Counted from the stretch's first letter, positions 53,568-63,733 are shown. The stretch: DNA of 64,000 bases from Lucinisca nassula (GCA_963580285.1 OY757023.1:85213108-85277107), one strand, 5' to 3'. The notes: generated by a model from the sequence alone, not told the origin. Translations and numbers: made by a program.

Positions 53568-53855
53568 AGTGGAATTCGTTTCCGCTGACCGTTCCAATGC
53601 GGTTCTTCTGTCGCGGTTTATTTTTGTTATGGTTTGTCTTTGGGTGTTTGTGTCGCTTATAGTATTTTATTTTGGATAGCTTATCGGCCATTGTGTGGGA
53701 AAGTAACTGTCCTTTTGGCTTTCCGCCGTTGATGTTTCCATTAGGGTCTGTTGTTTCATGTTTGTGTTTCTTTCCCCTTGGTGTCTCTGATGGGAGCTGT
53801 GGGTTAATTGTATCCATTCATGATCATTGCCTCCACTTCTCTTTGGCTTATATTC
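53430..53855 (-). repeat. Dispersed repeat R, reverse copy with poly-C expansion
   Basis: Reads on the - strand from ggcaatgatcatgaatggat through caccaaggggaaagaaacac, aaatactataagcgacacaa and gcgacagaagaaccgcattg, then a 32-C tract (+ strand 53536-53567), then gtcgattttacgttgccaca and tttgttcagtccgcattg. An 80-codon, very basic frame crosses the left half. Confidence 0.7.
53536..53567 (+). repeat. Poly-C tract, 32 bases
   Basis: Uninterrupted C on the + strand, expanded inside repeat R. Length is likely to be variable or error-prone in assembly. Confidence 0.95.
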
Positions 53856-53908
53856 CAACATTAAAGTTTTGTAATTGCTGAAGCAAGGTAGTTTCTGCAA
53901 GCCTTTGA

Positions 53909-54005
53909 GTGAGTGTTCGAGTTTTACGTCCCACCAACAGCTAAGGCCATACGGAGACGGAACCGCGGTTTAAAGACTCATCCGAAAGTTCCTGCGACCC
54001 CTTCT
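53909..54005 (-). mobile_element. tRNA-derived SINE (family T1), tail part
   Basis: gttttacgtcccaccaacag, ctaaggccatacggagacgg and gactcatccgaaag are the body and tail seen at 23580-23660. The tRNA head is missing. Confidence 0.7.
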
Positions 54006-54790
54006 GCCAGCCTAGGAAACGCATTGTATTGTAAATACCCAATGTGGTTTGTCGTCTTGCCACACTAGACTGCAATACGACGTGCAAATACTGTACTTTG
54101 TAGGCAACCCCTATGTTAGTCTTCTTGACTAGTTTCGTATTTTAACCAATTATTTCTGGCCTTTATTGTGGGCGTGTTTTTTCTGTCTTTTGTCTCCTAT
54201 ATCGGATTTCTTTCATTTCTTTTTTTTAAGATTGTTCATTCTACAAACGAGTCAATACATGTTCAGGTCAACATTTCCTTACATGCAAATGTTTAACCGA
54301 AACGTCAAATAAAATTTGGATAGAATGTATCTGTCTTAACATAATGAGTCGTAGCCCGCCCAGAATCACTAGCCGGACTTTAAGTGTTAGTAATTTACTG
54401 CATACGTGAAACTACAAAGAACTGAGTAATGGTATGCTCTTCCAACATCTTTGGTATTGCGTTAAAACTGTTGCCAAATAAAATGAGGCACAAAAGTATG
54501 GACTGGACGAGATGTATCAAATGTCAAACAAACAGTAGAAGTTCTAGATGAAAATATATAATTGAAATGACTTCAGCACCCAATTTCGTAAAATCATTCT
54601 TCGATATAAAAAGATTAGGTGCAACATAAATGTTATACGACATACTGCATGCATGGTAGTTAACCCAATCACGGTTTACAGCTTTGCTTTCCTCTTTAAT
54701 TGCACGCCGGTGGGTCAGGCATCATATTCTATGACGGTTCCAGCGTAAAGGCTTGCTGAGAATTAGAGAGAACCAGTGCTTCAGCTGAAG
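54006..54790. other. Unassigned intron 2 DNA
   Basis: No coding or repeat signal recognised. Confidence 0.4.
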
Positions 54791-56311
54791 TGCACGACCC
54801 GCCGGATGCTTCAAGCTTTATGAGTGTTACCATATATGGGTATGGCGGCCATTTTGGTCATGTGACCTGGACCTAAAAAGGTTCCCCCAATAAATGCGCC
54901 TTATCGAAAGGAGCAAAAATATATCTTATACTTTAGTACTGTATTCTGAATCGTTTGCAGGATACAATGCATTCTCACTTTTCCAATACAAAAGCATATG
55001 TGTCAAAGTTTGACCTAGGTACAAAGAAGGTCAAGGTCAACCCAGGGTCACCATTTTAGCAATTTATGATGGTCCTACGTCCCAGATGCTATTTATCAAG
55101 TTTCGTGGAAATCTGCCCAGTGGTTCTGGAGAAGACTATTTTTGAAAGGTTTTTACCATATATGGCTTGGCGGCCATTTTGGTCATGTGACCTGGACCCC
55201 ATGAGCATATTTTGGTTTTCCCCGTCCCATAGAGGCTCCATTTGAAATTTGACTTCAATCGGCCCAACGGTTTCCGAGGAAGAGCAGTTCGAAAATTTTC
55301 ACATTTTTCGCCTCGGCGAGGCTATACTAAATGGAATGTAATATTTCGCAAGTTCATTGGTAAGATCTCATTGATATCTATCAGTATGCGAAAAATTGTT
55401 TAAACATTTCAAGCGGTTAAGTCACTATCACCAATTTTCACAAACGGATTACTGACGGACCCAAAGAAGGTCAAGGTCAACCCAGGGTCCCCATTTTAGC
55501 AATTTATGATGGGCCTACGTCCCAGATGCTATTTATCAAGTTTCGTGGAAATCTGCCCAGTTGTTCTGGAGAAGACTATTTTTGAAGGGTTTTTACCATA
55601 TATGGCTTGGCGGCCATTTTGGTCATGTGACCTGGACCCCATGAGCAAATTTTGGTTTCCCCGTCCCATAGAGGCTCCATATGAAATTTGACTTCAATCG
55701 GCACAACGGTTTCCGAGGAGAAGCAGTTCGAACATTTTCACATTTTTCGCCTCGGCGAGGCTTTACTAAATGGAATGGAATATTTCGCAAGTTCATTGGT
55801 TCGATCTCACTGATATCTATCAGTATACCAAATATTGTTTAAATATTCCAAGCGGTTAAGTCACTATCACCAATTTTCACAAACGGGTTACGGACGGACA
55901 GACAAACCGTATATGGCTTGGCGGCCATTTTGGTCATGTGACCTGGACCCCATGAGCAAATTTTGGTTTCCCCCATCCCATAGAGGCTCCATATGAAATT
56001 TGACTTCAATCGGCCCAACGGTTTCCGAGGAGAGGCAGTTCGAAATTTTTCACATTTTTCGCCATGGCGAGGCTATACTAAATGGAATGTAATATTTCGC
56101 AAGTTCATTGGTTAGATCTCATTGATATCCATCAGTATGCCAAAAATTGTTTAAATATTCCAAGCGGTTAAGTCACTATCACCAATTTTCACAAACGGGT
56201 TACGGACGGACAGACTGACAGAATGACCGAATGACAGAATGACACGGTGATTTTAGGGCACTCTTAGAAATCAACCAACTTTAGTCGGTTGCTTTTTCTG
56301 CGGGTCGTGCA
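54791..56311. mobile_element. TIR-bounded element with a core of 440-bp tandem repeats
   Basis: Ends are tgcacgacccgc (54791-54802) and its exact complement gcgggtcgtgca (56300-56311). Inside, three to four copies of a unit starting at accatatatggcttggcggc (about 54829, 55155, 55595, 55910), with tagaggctccatatgaaatt, cgcctcggcgaggctatact and aagcggttaagtcactatca. The full unit is 440 bp; others lack a 140-bp portion. Near the right end a hairpin caaccaactttagtcggttg precedes the terminus. Tandem core plus end hairpin recalls the bivalve Pearl / Helentron-associated elements; inference only. Confidence 0.75.
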
Positions 56312-56317
56312 ATTTAA

Positions 56318-56870
56318 TGTTATGTAATGTTGGTTGGTGCCTGATGCTTTGTCTCTGGTCGGGCCCATCGGAGTCTAACGGTTGGTTTTCTTTTGCTCCA
56401 GCATGTCAGTGGTTTCTCGCTGTCGAGCCCTCGCCGTTGTTTCATATCTGTGGTTGTGTGATTTTTGTGTTCTCGGAGATGTTGTAATGATGTGTTAGGA
56501 GGCCTTCATGCGGACTGAACAAATCATTTGTCTAAATCGCGACGAAAGTAAGGGCGAGGATTGCGGTCGCGTAAAATCGATTTAGCCTAACAGTGGAATT
56601 CGTTTCACTGACCGCTCCAAGGCGGTTCTTCTGTCGAGGTTTATTGGTGTTATGGTTTGTCTTTGAGTGTGTGTGTATTGCTGATATTCTTTGTTTTGGA
56701 TTGCCAATTGGCCATTTTGTTGGAAAGTGGCTGTCCTTTTGGATTTCCGCTATTAGTGTTTCCATTAGGGTCTGGTTATTTCATGACTGTGTTTTTTCCC
56801 TTTGGTGTCTTTGATTGGAGCTGTGGGTTACTCGTATCGATTCCTGATCATTGCCTTCTTTTCTTTTTTT
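56318..56870 (-). repeat. Dispersed repeat R, most complete copy
   Basis: On the - strand: aaggcaatgatcaggaatcg, caccaaagggaaaaaacaca, caattggcaatccaaaacaa, gacagaagaaccgccttgg, gcgaccgcaatcctcgccct, tttgttcagtccgcatgaag, agggctcgacagcgagaaac, gatgggcccgaccagagaca, accaaccaacat. About 550 bp; use it as the reference for other fragments. Confidence 0.75.
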
Positions 56871-57755
56871 TACCTCCATTAGGTTTTTACCGAGGCTGTG
56901 TTCGCCATCATTTTATGAAATAATATGGCACAAACTAAAGCAGCCCAAAAATTAAACCTCTATTTTAGACAAAAAATTTGTTAGGATGGGAGCATACGTA
57001 TTTAGGAATTACTAGCAGTTCTCAATCTGTAGATAATAATTTCTTGTCCGACCTTATGTGTTCTGTTCAACAAACTGATATGAATATCTCTTGATATCAG
57101 ACATTTTATGTATTTGTATGGATTTTATTATATAAGCTGTAATGCTTAATATAGTATCTGTCCTCCAAATCTGTTTTATCATGATAATGGCATTTTTGTT
57201 CAGGGAAAAGTAGGATTTTATATAGTAAAATGTATGTGTTGTCAAAAAGGTATGCTTTTGGCGCATTGTTCCCATTATTTCTTTATCAAACTAATAAAAT
57301 TATGTTCACAACCTTTCTGCAACATTTTATAATAACATTTATTCTTTTTCGACCCTAAAGGTACAATTGGTTTAATGTTGTTATGACTTTTGCGATAATT
57401 GCTATTTATTGGGTACTGAGTTATCTCCCTTAATTTCAACAACTTGTCCCCACTTTAAAATGCGACAACACCCTGAATCTAAACAGGTAAACATTATTCT
57501 TTGATATAGAGGTATTTTTATCCTTTCGAATAGATGGCTAATTAAAAAGTATTTCTAGAGGGTTTCTGAGATATATGTCCTAGGCTAACATGGATAGTGG
57601 GCATTACGCATACCTGCAATCTGCGGTTAGGGAAGGAACAAGATAAATATCATAAATGTTCATCAGAAACAGGCAATTGTGACTACCCCCAAAAAAACCC
57701 ATTAACTCCCTTGGCTGCAAGTGTTATCCTAATCATAATGTTAGACATAAATTTG
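56871..57755. other. Unassigned intron 2 DNA
   Basis: Nothing recognised. Confidence 0.4.
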
Positions 57756-57759
57756 AAGG

Positions 57760-57815
57760 GAACGCAATGATCTGGAATCGATACAATTTCCTCCGTCCAA
57801 GACACCAAAGGGAAA
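57760..57815 (+). repeat. Dispersed repeat R fragment
   Basis: acgcaatgatctggaatcga to caccaaagggaaagaaga. Confidence 0.6.
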
Positions 57816-57876
57816 GAAGAAATGGAAAGAAGGACGTACATAAAACAACACTATTATTAAAAGATTACAATGAAAT

Positions 57877-58097
57877 AATAATAATAATTGACTTTATGTA
57901 TAGAGGGTAACACATTTTGTAAAGTAGTACTAATTTTCCACGTGGACGTCTTTTTACCTGGGTAGAAACCAGTACTAAGCGATGTGGATAGAGTCTCTTG
58001 CTCACGGAAACAACACTTGATGTTAGTGCGGATCGAACCCGGTACCACACGATCTCTAGCCCGATGCTTTCCCACTGCACCACAGCACGCCACAGTT
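57877..58097 (-). mobile_element. tRNA-derived SINE (family T4)
   Basis: - strand head ggcgtgctgtggtgcagtgg (A box), B box ccgggttcgatccgc, body through gtgttgtttccgtgagcaag and acctgggtaa, ending in an (ATT)n tail (57877-57888). No tRNA acceptor closure. Confidence 0.75.
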
Positions 58098-58209
58098 CCT
58101 TACCCAAAATGACCAGACGCAATCCAAAATAAAACAAAAAGTATCCATACATGCATGCTAAGACATACAATGACAATGGTAAACCATACGATAGGCAGCC
58201 ATTAAAGGC

Positions 58210-58451
58210 TTAAGGGGAATTGGAACACCTAGCACATTTTTCTGCCATTTTTTCAAAGGGAGACAACTTTCCGGACTTCCTGTTCGCTCTTCTCTAAGCC
58301 CTGTCCCACTGAAAAAGGGGTCTACTCTTAAAGGAAAGAATTTGCTCCATAGGAGCAAATTCTTTCCTTTAAGAGTTGATCCCTATTGAAATGGGAAACA
58401 AACTACTTTTGCAGGAGTTGCCTCCCCTGATAGTGTTCCCATTCCCCTTAA
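58210..58451. mobile_element. MITE, GGGGAAT family, with TTAA at both ends
   Basis: ttaaggggaattggaacacc ... tgttcccattccccttaa, the clearest copy. Interior hairpin aaggaaagaatttgctcc / agcaaattctttccttt. It lies 300 bp in front of the first exon 3 acceptor copy. Confidence 0.85.
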
Positions 58452-58790
58452 ATGGATTTTACTGTTTTGCTGTGGTCATTCTAACTCATTCAACTGAACA
58501 CTTTTCTTATGTTTCAGATTCTCAACCACCGTCGTGCCAAGTTTCACCAAATTCACTTCAGTCTTTTACTGTTCTGCTGCGGTGTGCACATGTTATTCTA
58601 ATTCATTGATGCAACTGAACCCTTTTCTTATGTTTCAGATTCTCAACCATCGTCGTGCCATTCACTTCGGTCTTTTACTGTTCTGCTGCGGTGTGCACAT
58701 GTTATTCAAACTCATTGATGCAGCTAAACCATTTTCTTATGTTTCAGATTCTCAACCATCGTCGTGCCAAGTTTCACCAAATTCACTTCA
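58452..58790 (+). repeat. Triplicated 3' splice-site segment
   Basis: Three tandem units, each holding the intron end (ttttcttatgtttcag) and the first codons of the last receptor exon (attctcaaccatcgtcgtgc). AG dinucleotides end at 58517, 58638 and 58747. Unit spacing 121 and 109 bp; unit 2 lacks about 17 exon bases. Only the third acceptor leads into the complete exon. Confidence 0.92.
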
Positions 58791-59245
58791 GTCTGAGAGA
58801 CGAGGATAAAAATTTCTTGTACGTATGGTTCCTGCTTTATGTTCTCCGTGTCTGGGGTACATTGCGGTTCTTTTTGTACGTTACAATACGACCTTCTGAC
58901 GACGAATGGTACATGAAAGTTCTGCTTCGCCTGCAAGCATTTGGGGATCCCGGGCAAGCTTTCTGTAATTGTTTACTATTCTGCTTACTCGACAAAACAG
59001 TATTCACAAAACTGAAACATATTGTGTGCTGTAAACCACAGAATGACCCGGAACAGACGAAACTGTTGACAGACAGTCCGCTTCCTACGGACGCTCAAGA
59101 GAATGAACAGGCATCTGTCAACCACCCATTCGATGCAGAACACGTCAGGAATTCAAGCGGATATTCAAGTGTGGCATCTACAACATCAGAACCACTCCAA
59201 AGAGATCTGGTGACAAAAGACAAACGTCTAGACGTTACGTGTTAG
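58748..59245 (+). CDS. GPR157-like: GPR157-like receptor, last coding exon
   Basis: From the third acceptor copy (AG at 58746-58747), phase 0, matching exon 2. It encodes residues 222-386 and the TAG stop. Intracellular loop 3 is about 222-243, TM6 244-265 (LLYVLRVWGTLRFFL), and TM7 277-302 (GDPGQAFCNCLLFC). A cytoplasmic tail follows with HIVCCKPQND (possible palmitoylated Cys pair) and a Ser/Thr-rich end (NSSGYSSVASTTSE) suited to phosphorylation. The R.W.T.RF pattern in TM6 and the G.....NC.LF pattern in TM7 fit GPR157. Total predicted length is 386 against about 335 for the human protein. Confidence 0.86.
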   Translation: MLNHRRAKFHQIHFSLRDEDKNFLYVWFLLYVLRVWGTLRFFLYVTIRPSDDEWYMKVLLRLQAFGDPGQAFCNCLLFCLLDKTVFTKLKHIVCCKPQNDPEQTKLLTDSPLPTDAQENEQASVNHPFDAEHVRNSSGYSSVASTTSEPLQRDLVTKDKRLDVTC

Positions 59246-59278
59246 GATTTTCACACGTATGAGATAATCATTGTACAT

Positions 59279-59826
59279 TTAAAGGTGCATTATTGAGCTA
59301 CCGGGTCTCAATTTTTTTTTCTGGTTTTTATCTTCAATTCATACTCCTTTGTCATGTGTACACTTTTGGAGCCAAATACAGCTTCAGAACTTTGTGAAAA
59401 TGGTCGTTTTCATTCGTGTTTACCCTTCGCTCTGAACATGTGTTCGGAATTTCTGTTCTAAAAATAATTCTGTCACTTTACACATACATGGCGACAGTAT
59501 CGTCTCTGAGTGTCGTTACTTATGGCATGGTATTCAGTGTCATATTTTTTCCGATTCAGGTATGGCCTAAGCAAACAAGGCCACAAATGAATGTCGCATA
59601 ACGTCATATATGGGGATTCTATTTTTGTCACGAACTAAAAATAGATCTAACTAGTGTTCGAAACCTTGTTAGGGAATCCCTCTCAAACTCGTTTACCTGT
59701 CATCATAATTGTTCGCATTTTTGCATAAAATGCATTCATTTGTATTGTTTTAATGAAAAATACCGGCTATATGTATTTTTTTTTTTGGAAGCATTTTTTA
59801 CCGATAGCTCAATAATGCACCTTTAA
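59279..59826. mobile_element. TTAA-flanked TIR element behind the receptor stop codon
   Basis: TTAA (59279-59282) then aggtgcattattgagctacc; the right end reads ggtagctcaataatgcacct-like complement (ccgatagctcaataatgcac ct) then TTAA (59823-59826). About 20-bp inverted termini with one mismatch. No transposase frame. It starts 33 bases behind the receptor stop, so it probably forms part of the 3' untranslated region. Confidence 0.85.
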
Positions 59827-59847
59827 TATGTCTGCTTTACTTACAGG

Positions 59848-60187
59848 CATTTAAATTTAAGTTAAAGGAAATATTTGTTTCACTTTGGAAGAAAAGCTTA
59901 AATTCAGACGTTGGCATGGATAAGCTGAGGACATATACGTTCTTTAAGAACAATTTTGCCTTTGAAAATTACTTGCATGTTTTACCTGACAGAAAACAAC
60001 GAAAAGCTTTAGCTTCCTTTAGTATAAGTGCGCACAATCTTCAAATTGAACGGGACAGATATTCAGGTCAAAAAGTAGAGGACAGATTGTGTAACAATCG
60101 TCAGCCATTTGAAGAAATTCATTTTTTTTCTGTGGATGTTCTACATGCCAAACTTTGCGAAATAAAATGCTTCAAAGCACAGTTGTA
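59848..60187 (+). pseudogene. LINE RT carboxyl-terminal fragment
   Basis: Open from the ttacttacag at 59840-59849 to the TAA at 60186-60188. Reads FKLKEIFVSLWKKSLNS, then KLRTYTFFKNNF, FENYLHVLPDRKQRKALASF, SAHNLQIERDRYSG and a degenerate Cys/His region. This wording is typical of the end of many invertebrate LINE ORF2 proteins. An AG precedes it, but no evidence joins it to the receptor. Confidence 0.65.
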
Positions 60188-60588
60188 ACCTATTCGTCTA
60201 AGATTTATTAATTTTATGACTTTGTACTGATGAAGCGGTTCTGAAATCTACCAGCCTCTTTGTATGCGGATGTAACAATTCATAGCATGACTCTTGTGGT
60301 TCAATGTCATTTTTTATTCAACTTTAACATTATTATGATATTGTGTTTGTGTAATTGTATTTGTAATATGTCTGCTTGTCGTTAATAATGGTTAATGGGA
60401 ATCAGTGCATTCTACTCCTCATGCTGTTCGAATCAATACTATCAATACTCTTCCAAAAATATTTTATTTTCCTTCTCAACACGGGTATATTCTTAGAGCA
60501 ACACTTTGCTCCGTGGAAGCAAATTGTTTCCTTTAAGACATCACGAAAACACACCTGTATAATTTTGACCCTTTTTAAAATAGAAGTG
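60188..60588. other. Unassigned DNA
   Basis: Nothing recognised. A receptor polyadenylation site could lie in this region, but I see no decisive signal. Confidence 0.3.
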
Positions 60589-60650
60589 GAGGCATTGATC
60601 AGGAATCGATACAATTAACCCACAGCTCCGACCAGCGACACCAAACAGTA
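60589..60650 (+). repeat. Dispersed repeat R fragment
   Basis: ggaggcattgatcaggaatc to accagcgacaccaaaca. Confidence 0.7.
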
Positions 60651-60689
60651 GGAGAGTTGCTAGGGCCGTCGTCAAGATTTTAATTTTTT

Positions 60690-60765
60690 GTAAGCTTCCG
60701 CGAAAGGGATTATTTTTTATAGCAAAAAATAATTGTGAAATCGGAAGCTACTTCCGGTTATTTTA
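60690..60765. repeat. AT-rich hairpin
   Basis: aagcttccgcgaaaggg and gaaatcggaagctacttcc pair loosely, with attattttttatagcaaaaaataat forming the inner stem. Confidence 0.65.
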
Positions 60766-61620
60766 ACATAAGCATACAGTCGTCAGAAATGATAAAATTT
60801 GCATTCAAAAGCACAAATGAAAACATCAACACTTCCTAAAACTTTTCATTACTTCAGTTATTGTTGTCACTGAAATGGAACGTTTTCGAAGCTTCGTTTA
60901 TTAGGTAACTCATATTTTTAAACAAGCTTCTGGTCAAACAGTACCGGTCAGTTATTTTGGAATAAAAAAAAATGGTCAGAAAAAAGTTTGGTTCAAATTT
61001 TCCCAAAATGTTTGTCATACATTATTCTATCTTTCAGCTGAGTATCTACACTAGTAAACACAGTATTGGAAATGTTGACGTCAGAAGTTGGGTCAATATT
61101 TGACCTAGTCGCAACGCTTGCACACACAAATTTTTAAATTTCATGGCTGCGAAGAAAAGTATATTAAAATTTAAACGCTTAAAGAAGGCGTATTTCGTCA
61201 AAATACGTTATGAACCTTGGTTGTTAGACCACAACTAAACTAACTGTCTCTGGAATTCTTTATTTTTGTCGGTAAGTTAAGCAGTTTCACACTTTGATAC
61301 GGCAACTGAGGTATGACCGACTCAGTATCGTAAGGAGATAGATAGATAGACAGATAAAAATCAAAAATGAGATCCTTTAAAAGTAATGAAAACATTCATA
61401 GGAAAGAAGATAGACAGAAGCCGTTTGTGAACACGTAGATCAGAATCAGATTTTTTATTGGTGTCACATCCTTGGGTAATCCTTCACCAGATACATGTTC
61501 CAGCCTTCATAAAATGACACCGACTTGGAGAAAGATTGGATTAGTGTACTGCGCTTCGGTCAAAGCCTGCAGGACCACTTCTGATCTTTCCCACCACCCC
61601 CCAACCCCCTCCCCGGGCAA
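60766..61620. other. Unassigned DNA
   Basis: Short gata-type repeat at 61341-61360; no coding signal. Confidence 0.4.
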
Positions 61621-61624
61621 ATGA

Positions 61625-61815
61625 CTTTTAAACGTCGATGCAACATCATGCTGTTGCATCGACGTTGCGTGTTTATATGCTTGGACGGGCCGACTCGCAC
61701 CAATTTGCCTGGGCAGGCTGAGACCTTCTAAGCAGTTTAACAGTACTCGTGTGCGGTCGGTTTCAGCTCTGCGTGGAGGAAGCATTGTGCAGCCCAATCT
61801 ATTTTTGAAAGCGCC
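61625..61815 (-). mobile_element. SINE family A head, reverse, joined to a small hairpin
   Basis: tgcttggacgggccgactcg through agcagtttaacagtactcgt, gtgcggtcggtttcagctct and gatgcttcc-like complement. In front of it lies the hairpin aaacgtcgatgcaacatcat / gttgcatcgacgtt (61629-61668). Confidence 0.75.
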
Positions 61816-61834
61816 GGTGTGCGGTGGCAAAATA

Positions 61835-62180
61835 TTTAAGAAATGAAATTTATTTTTCTGCAGTTCATGGAAGTATGAACGCAGTGGGTCGCGTGCAAAG
61901 TAAATGAACCCCACTGTCGTTCATACTTTCATGAAAAGCAGAAAAATTAAGTTTATTTTTTATATTTACAATATTTGCCCCTCATCACTGGGCGAAAACA
62001 TGCTTGTAGGGCAAACTTTTAAAGCTGAAAAACATTTACACGCTGTTTTTCTACAAACAGCGGAGCAGCGTTGACGTCATCAACGCCCATAGAGAACAAT
62101 GGTTTAGAATGACGTCATTTAACGTCACTGAAAATCATGTGATTCGGTGCGTTCATGGAAGTATGAACGCAATTATTTTC
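61835..62180. mobile_element. Palindromic MITE-like element around GTTCATGGAAGTATGAACGC
   Basis: aatttatttttctgcagttc ... tgaacgcagtggg pairs with cccactgtcgttcatacttt ... agaaaaattaagttta (61842-61962). The gcgttcatggaagtatgaac phrase returns at 62149-62171. No ORF. Confidence 0.7.
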
Positions 62181-62454
62181 TATAGGTTTATATTAGACTT
62201 TACACTGGAAATGTAAATATACCCCTGTAAACGCCAGTTTTACTACACTTAAAAGTGGCGTGTAAAGGGTGTCAAAATTTTGTGATGGTACTCACCCATC
62301 GGGTTTTTGGTCAAAGCAAATCAGTAACAGAAAGGCAATCATTATGGATGAGATGACTTATTTTGCGGCATCTTATCTAGATCTACACTGTTTGCATTCG
62401 TATGTGTGAACAGTATACTCTGTAGAAACCTTAGATTTTTAACAGCTGAGTAAA

Positions 62455-62680
62455 AGCCCGACCCCGCCCATTGGGGCTAGAAGAAATAGCTGGGCTGCAT
62501 GATGCTTCCACGCAGAGCTGAAACCGACCGCACAGGAGTACTGGTAAACGGCTGGGAGGATCTAAGCTTGCCAATTTCATCTTAATGTCGGGTAAAAGTC
62601 CCATAAAATTGGAAGCAACGTCTCTAAAATGACCTATATATATATACATGCAGTGTTGACGGGGACGGTAAACAAATACG
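62455..62680 (+). mobile_element. SINE family A with internal deletion
   Basis: Head cgaccccgcccattggggct to atctaagcttgccaa, then a jump to tttcatcttaatgtcgggta and gttgacggggac. Tail shortened. A tata run sits at 62637-62647. Confidence 0.8.
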
Positions 62681-62704
62681 GACTTTTTTCTCAGCATATA
62701 CTCA

Positions 62705-63008
62705 GACGGGGACGGCCCCCGCCCATAGGGGCTTGAAGAAATATATGGGATGCTTCCACGCAGAGCTGAATCCGGCCCGCACACTAGTACTGGTAAACCG
62801 CATAGAGGACATAAGCCTGTCCAGGAACCGCGGTGCGAGGTGGACCGTCCATGCTAATATACCCTATTGGTTTCAATGGGCGACAGGGCTTGAGATGTCA
62901 TTTCATCTCAATGTCGGGTAAAAGTCCCACAAAATTGGAAGCAACGTCACCAAAATGACCTTTACAGTGTTGACGGGGACGTTAAACCTCAAATCAAACA
63001 AACAAAAC
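62705..63008 (+). mobile_element. SINE family A, nearly full length
   Basis: acggcccccgcccatagggg ... aacctcaaatcaaacaaaca with all blocks and an intact tail; a good reference copy. Confidence 0.85.
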
Positions 63009-63114
63009 TCAGACGGGGTTTTAATATGACATGACATTCATTATCCACTAAATGTGAATTTCAAGGTGAGGCGGCTGCCGTCTTCCAAAGATTACCTGCC
63101 TGAAAAGGAGAACG

Positions 63115-63139
63115 GTGTGTGTGTGTGTGTGTGTGTGTA
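63115..63139 (+). repeat. (GT)n microsatellite
   Basis: About twelve GT units followed by a G-run. Confidence 0.9.
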
Positions 63140-63384
63140 GGGTGGGGGGGGGATTGTTTCTACAAACAAGCTGTATCGCACTTTGTGACAAAGACTGATA
63201 AATTACGCCATCACGAACAAAAAAAAAAAAAACTAAAAGGGATGGAAAAAAACAAACAAAAAAAACTTGCTGCTGCGAATGAAAATAAATTATCCACTTT
63301 CGGTCGGTTTCTATAGGAGCATCCTCCACTGCGCGACTTTTGTCGTTCCAATTTTAGACCCAGGTATCTCTTTCTTGCGGAGAG

Positions 63385-63492
63385 TGCCCGGCTAGCACAA
63401 AACAGCGGACCAACGTCGGACCGACAGCGATACGACGTATTGAAGTTAGCCCAGCGTTAAGACGTCGTATCGCTGTTGGCCCGGTTGAGCGG
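63385..63492. repeat. Inverted repeat around GATACGACGT
   Basis: aacgtcggaccgacagcgat acgacgt pairs with acgtcgt atcgctgttggcccggttg. The interior tattgaagttagcccagcgt is the loop. A related gatacg...cgtatcgacgtcgg pair is at 10200-10235. Confidence 0.7.
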
Positions 63493-63564
63493 ATGGTGCA
63501 AAACCGATCGCTTTGATTTTTATATTTTTATTCCACTTTATTTACGTCAGAGTGCAGTCAAATG

Positions 63565-63672
<108 letters not shown>

Positions 63673-63731
63673 CATCGGGCCGACGTCGGGCCGACAATGA
63701 TGTCCCGAAATGCTAAGCTACATGATTTGTT

Positions 63732-63733
<2 letters not shown>

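Noticed and set aside
53521..53817. 98-codon frame ending in a Gly run
   Set aside because: The Gly run is the poly-C tract; the basic part is kept only as a possible property of repeat R, not as a gene.
58534..58747. Coding sequence ahead of the third acceptor copy
   Set aside because: Open frames here cross the repeated intron ends; treated as alternative-acceptor read-through, not as normal exon.
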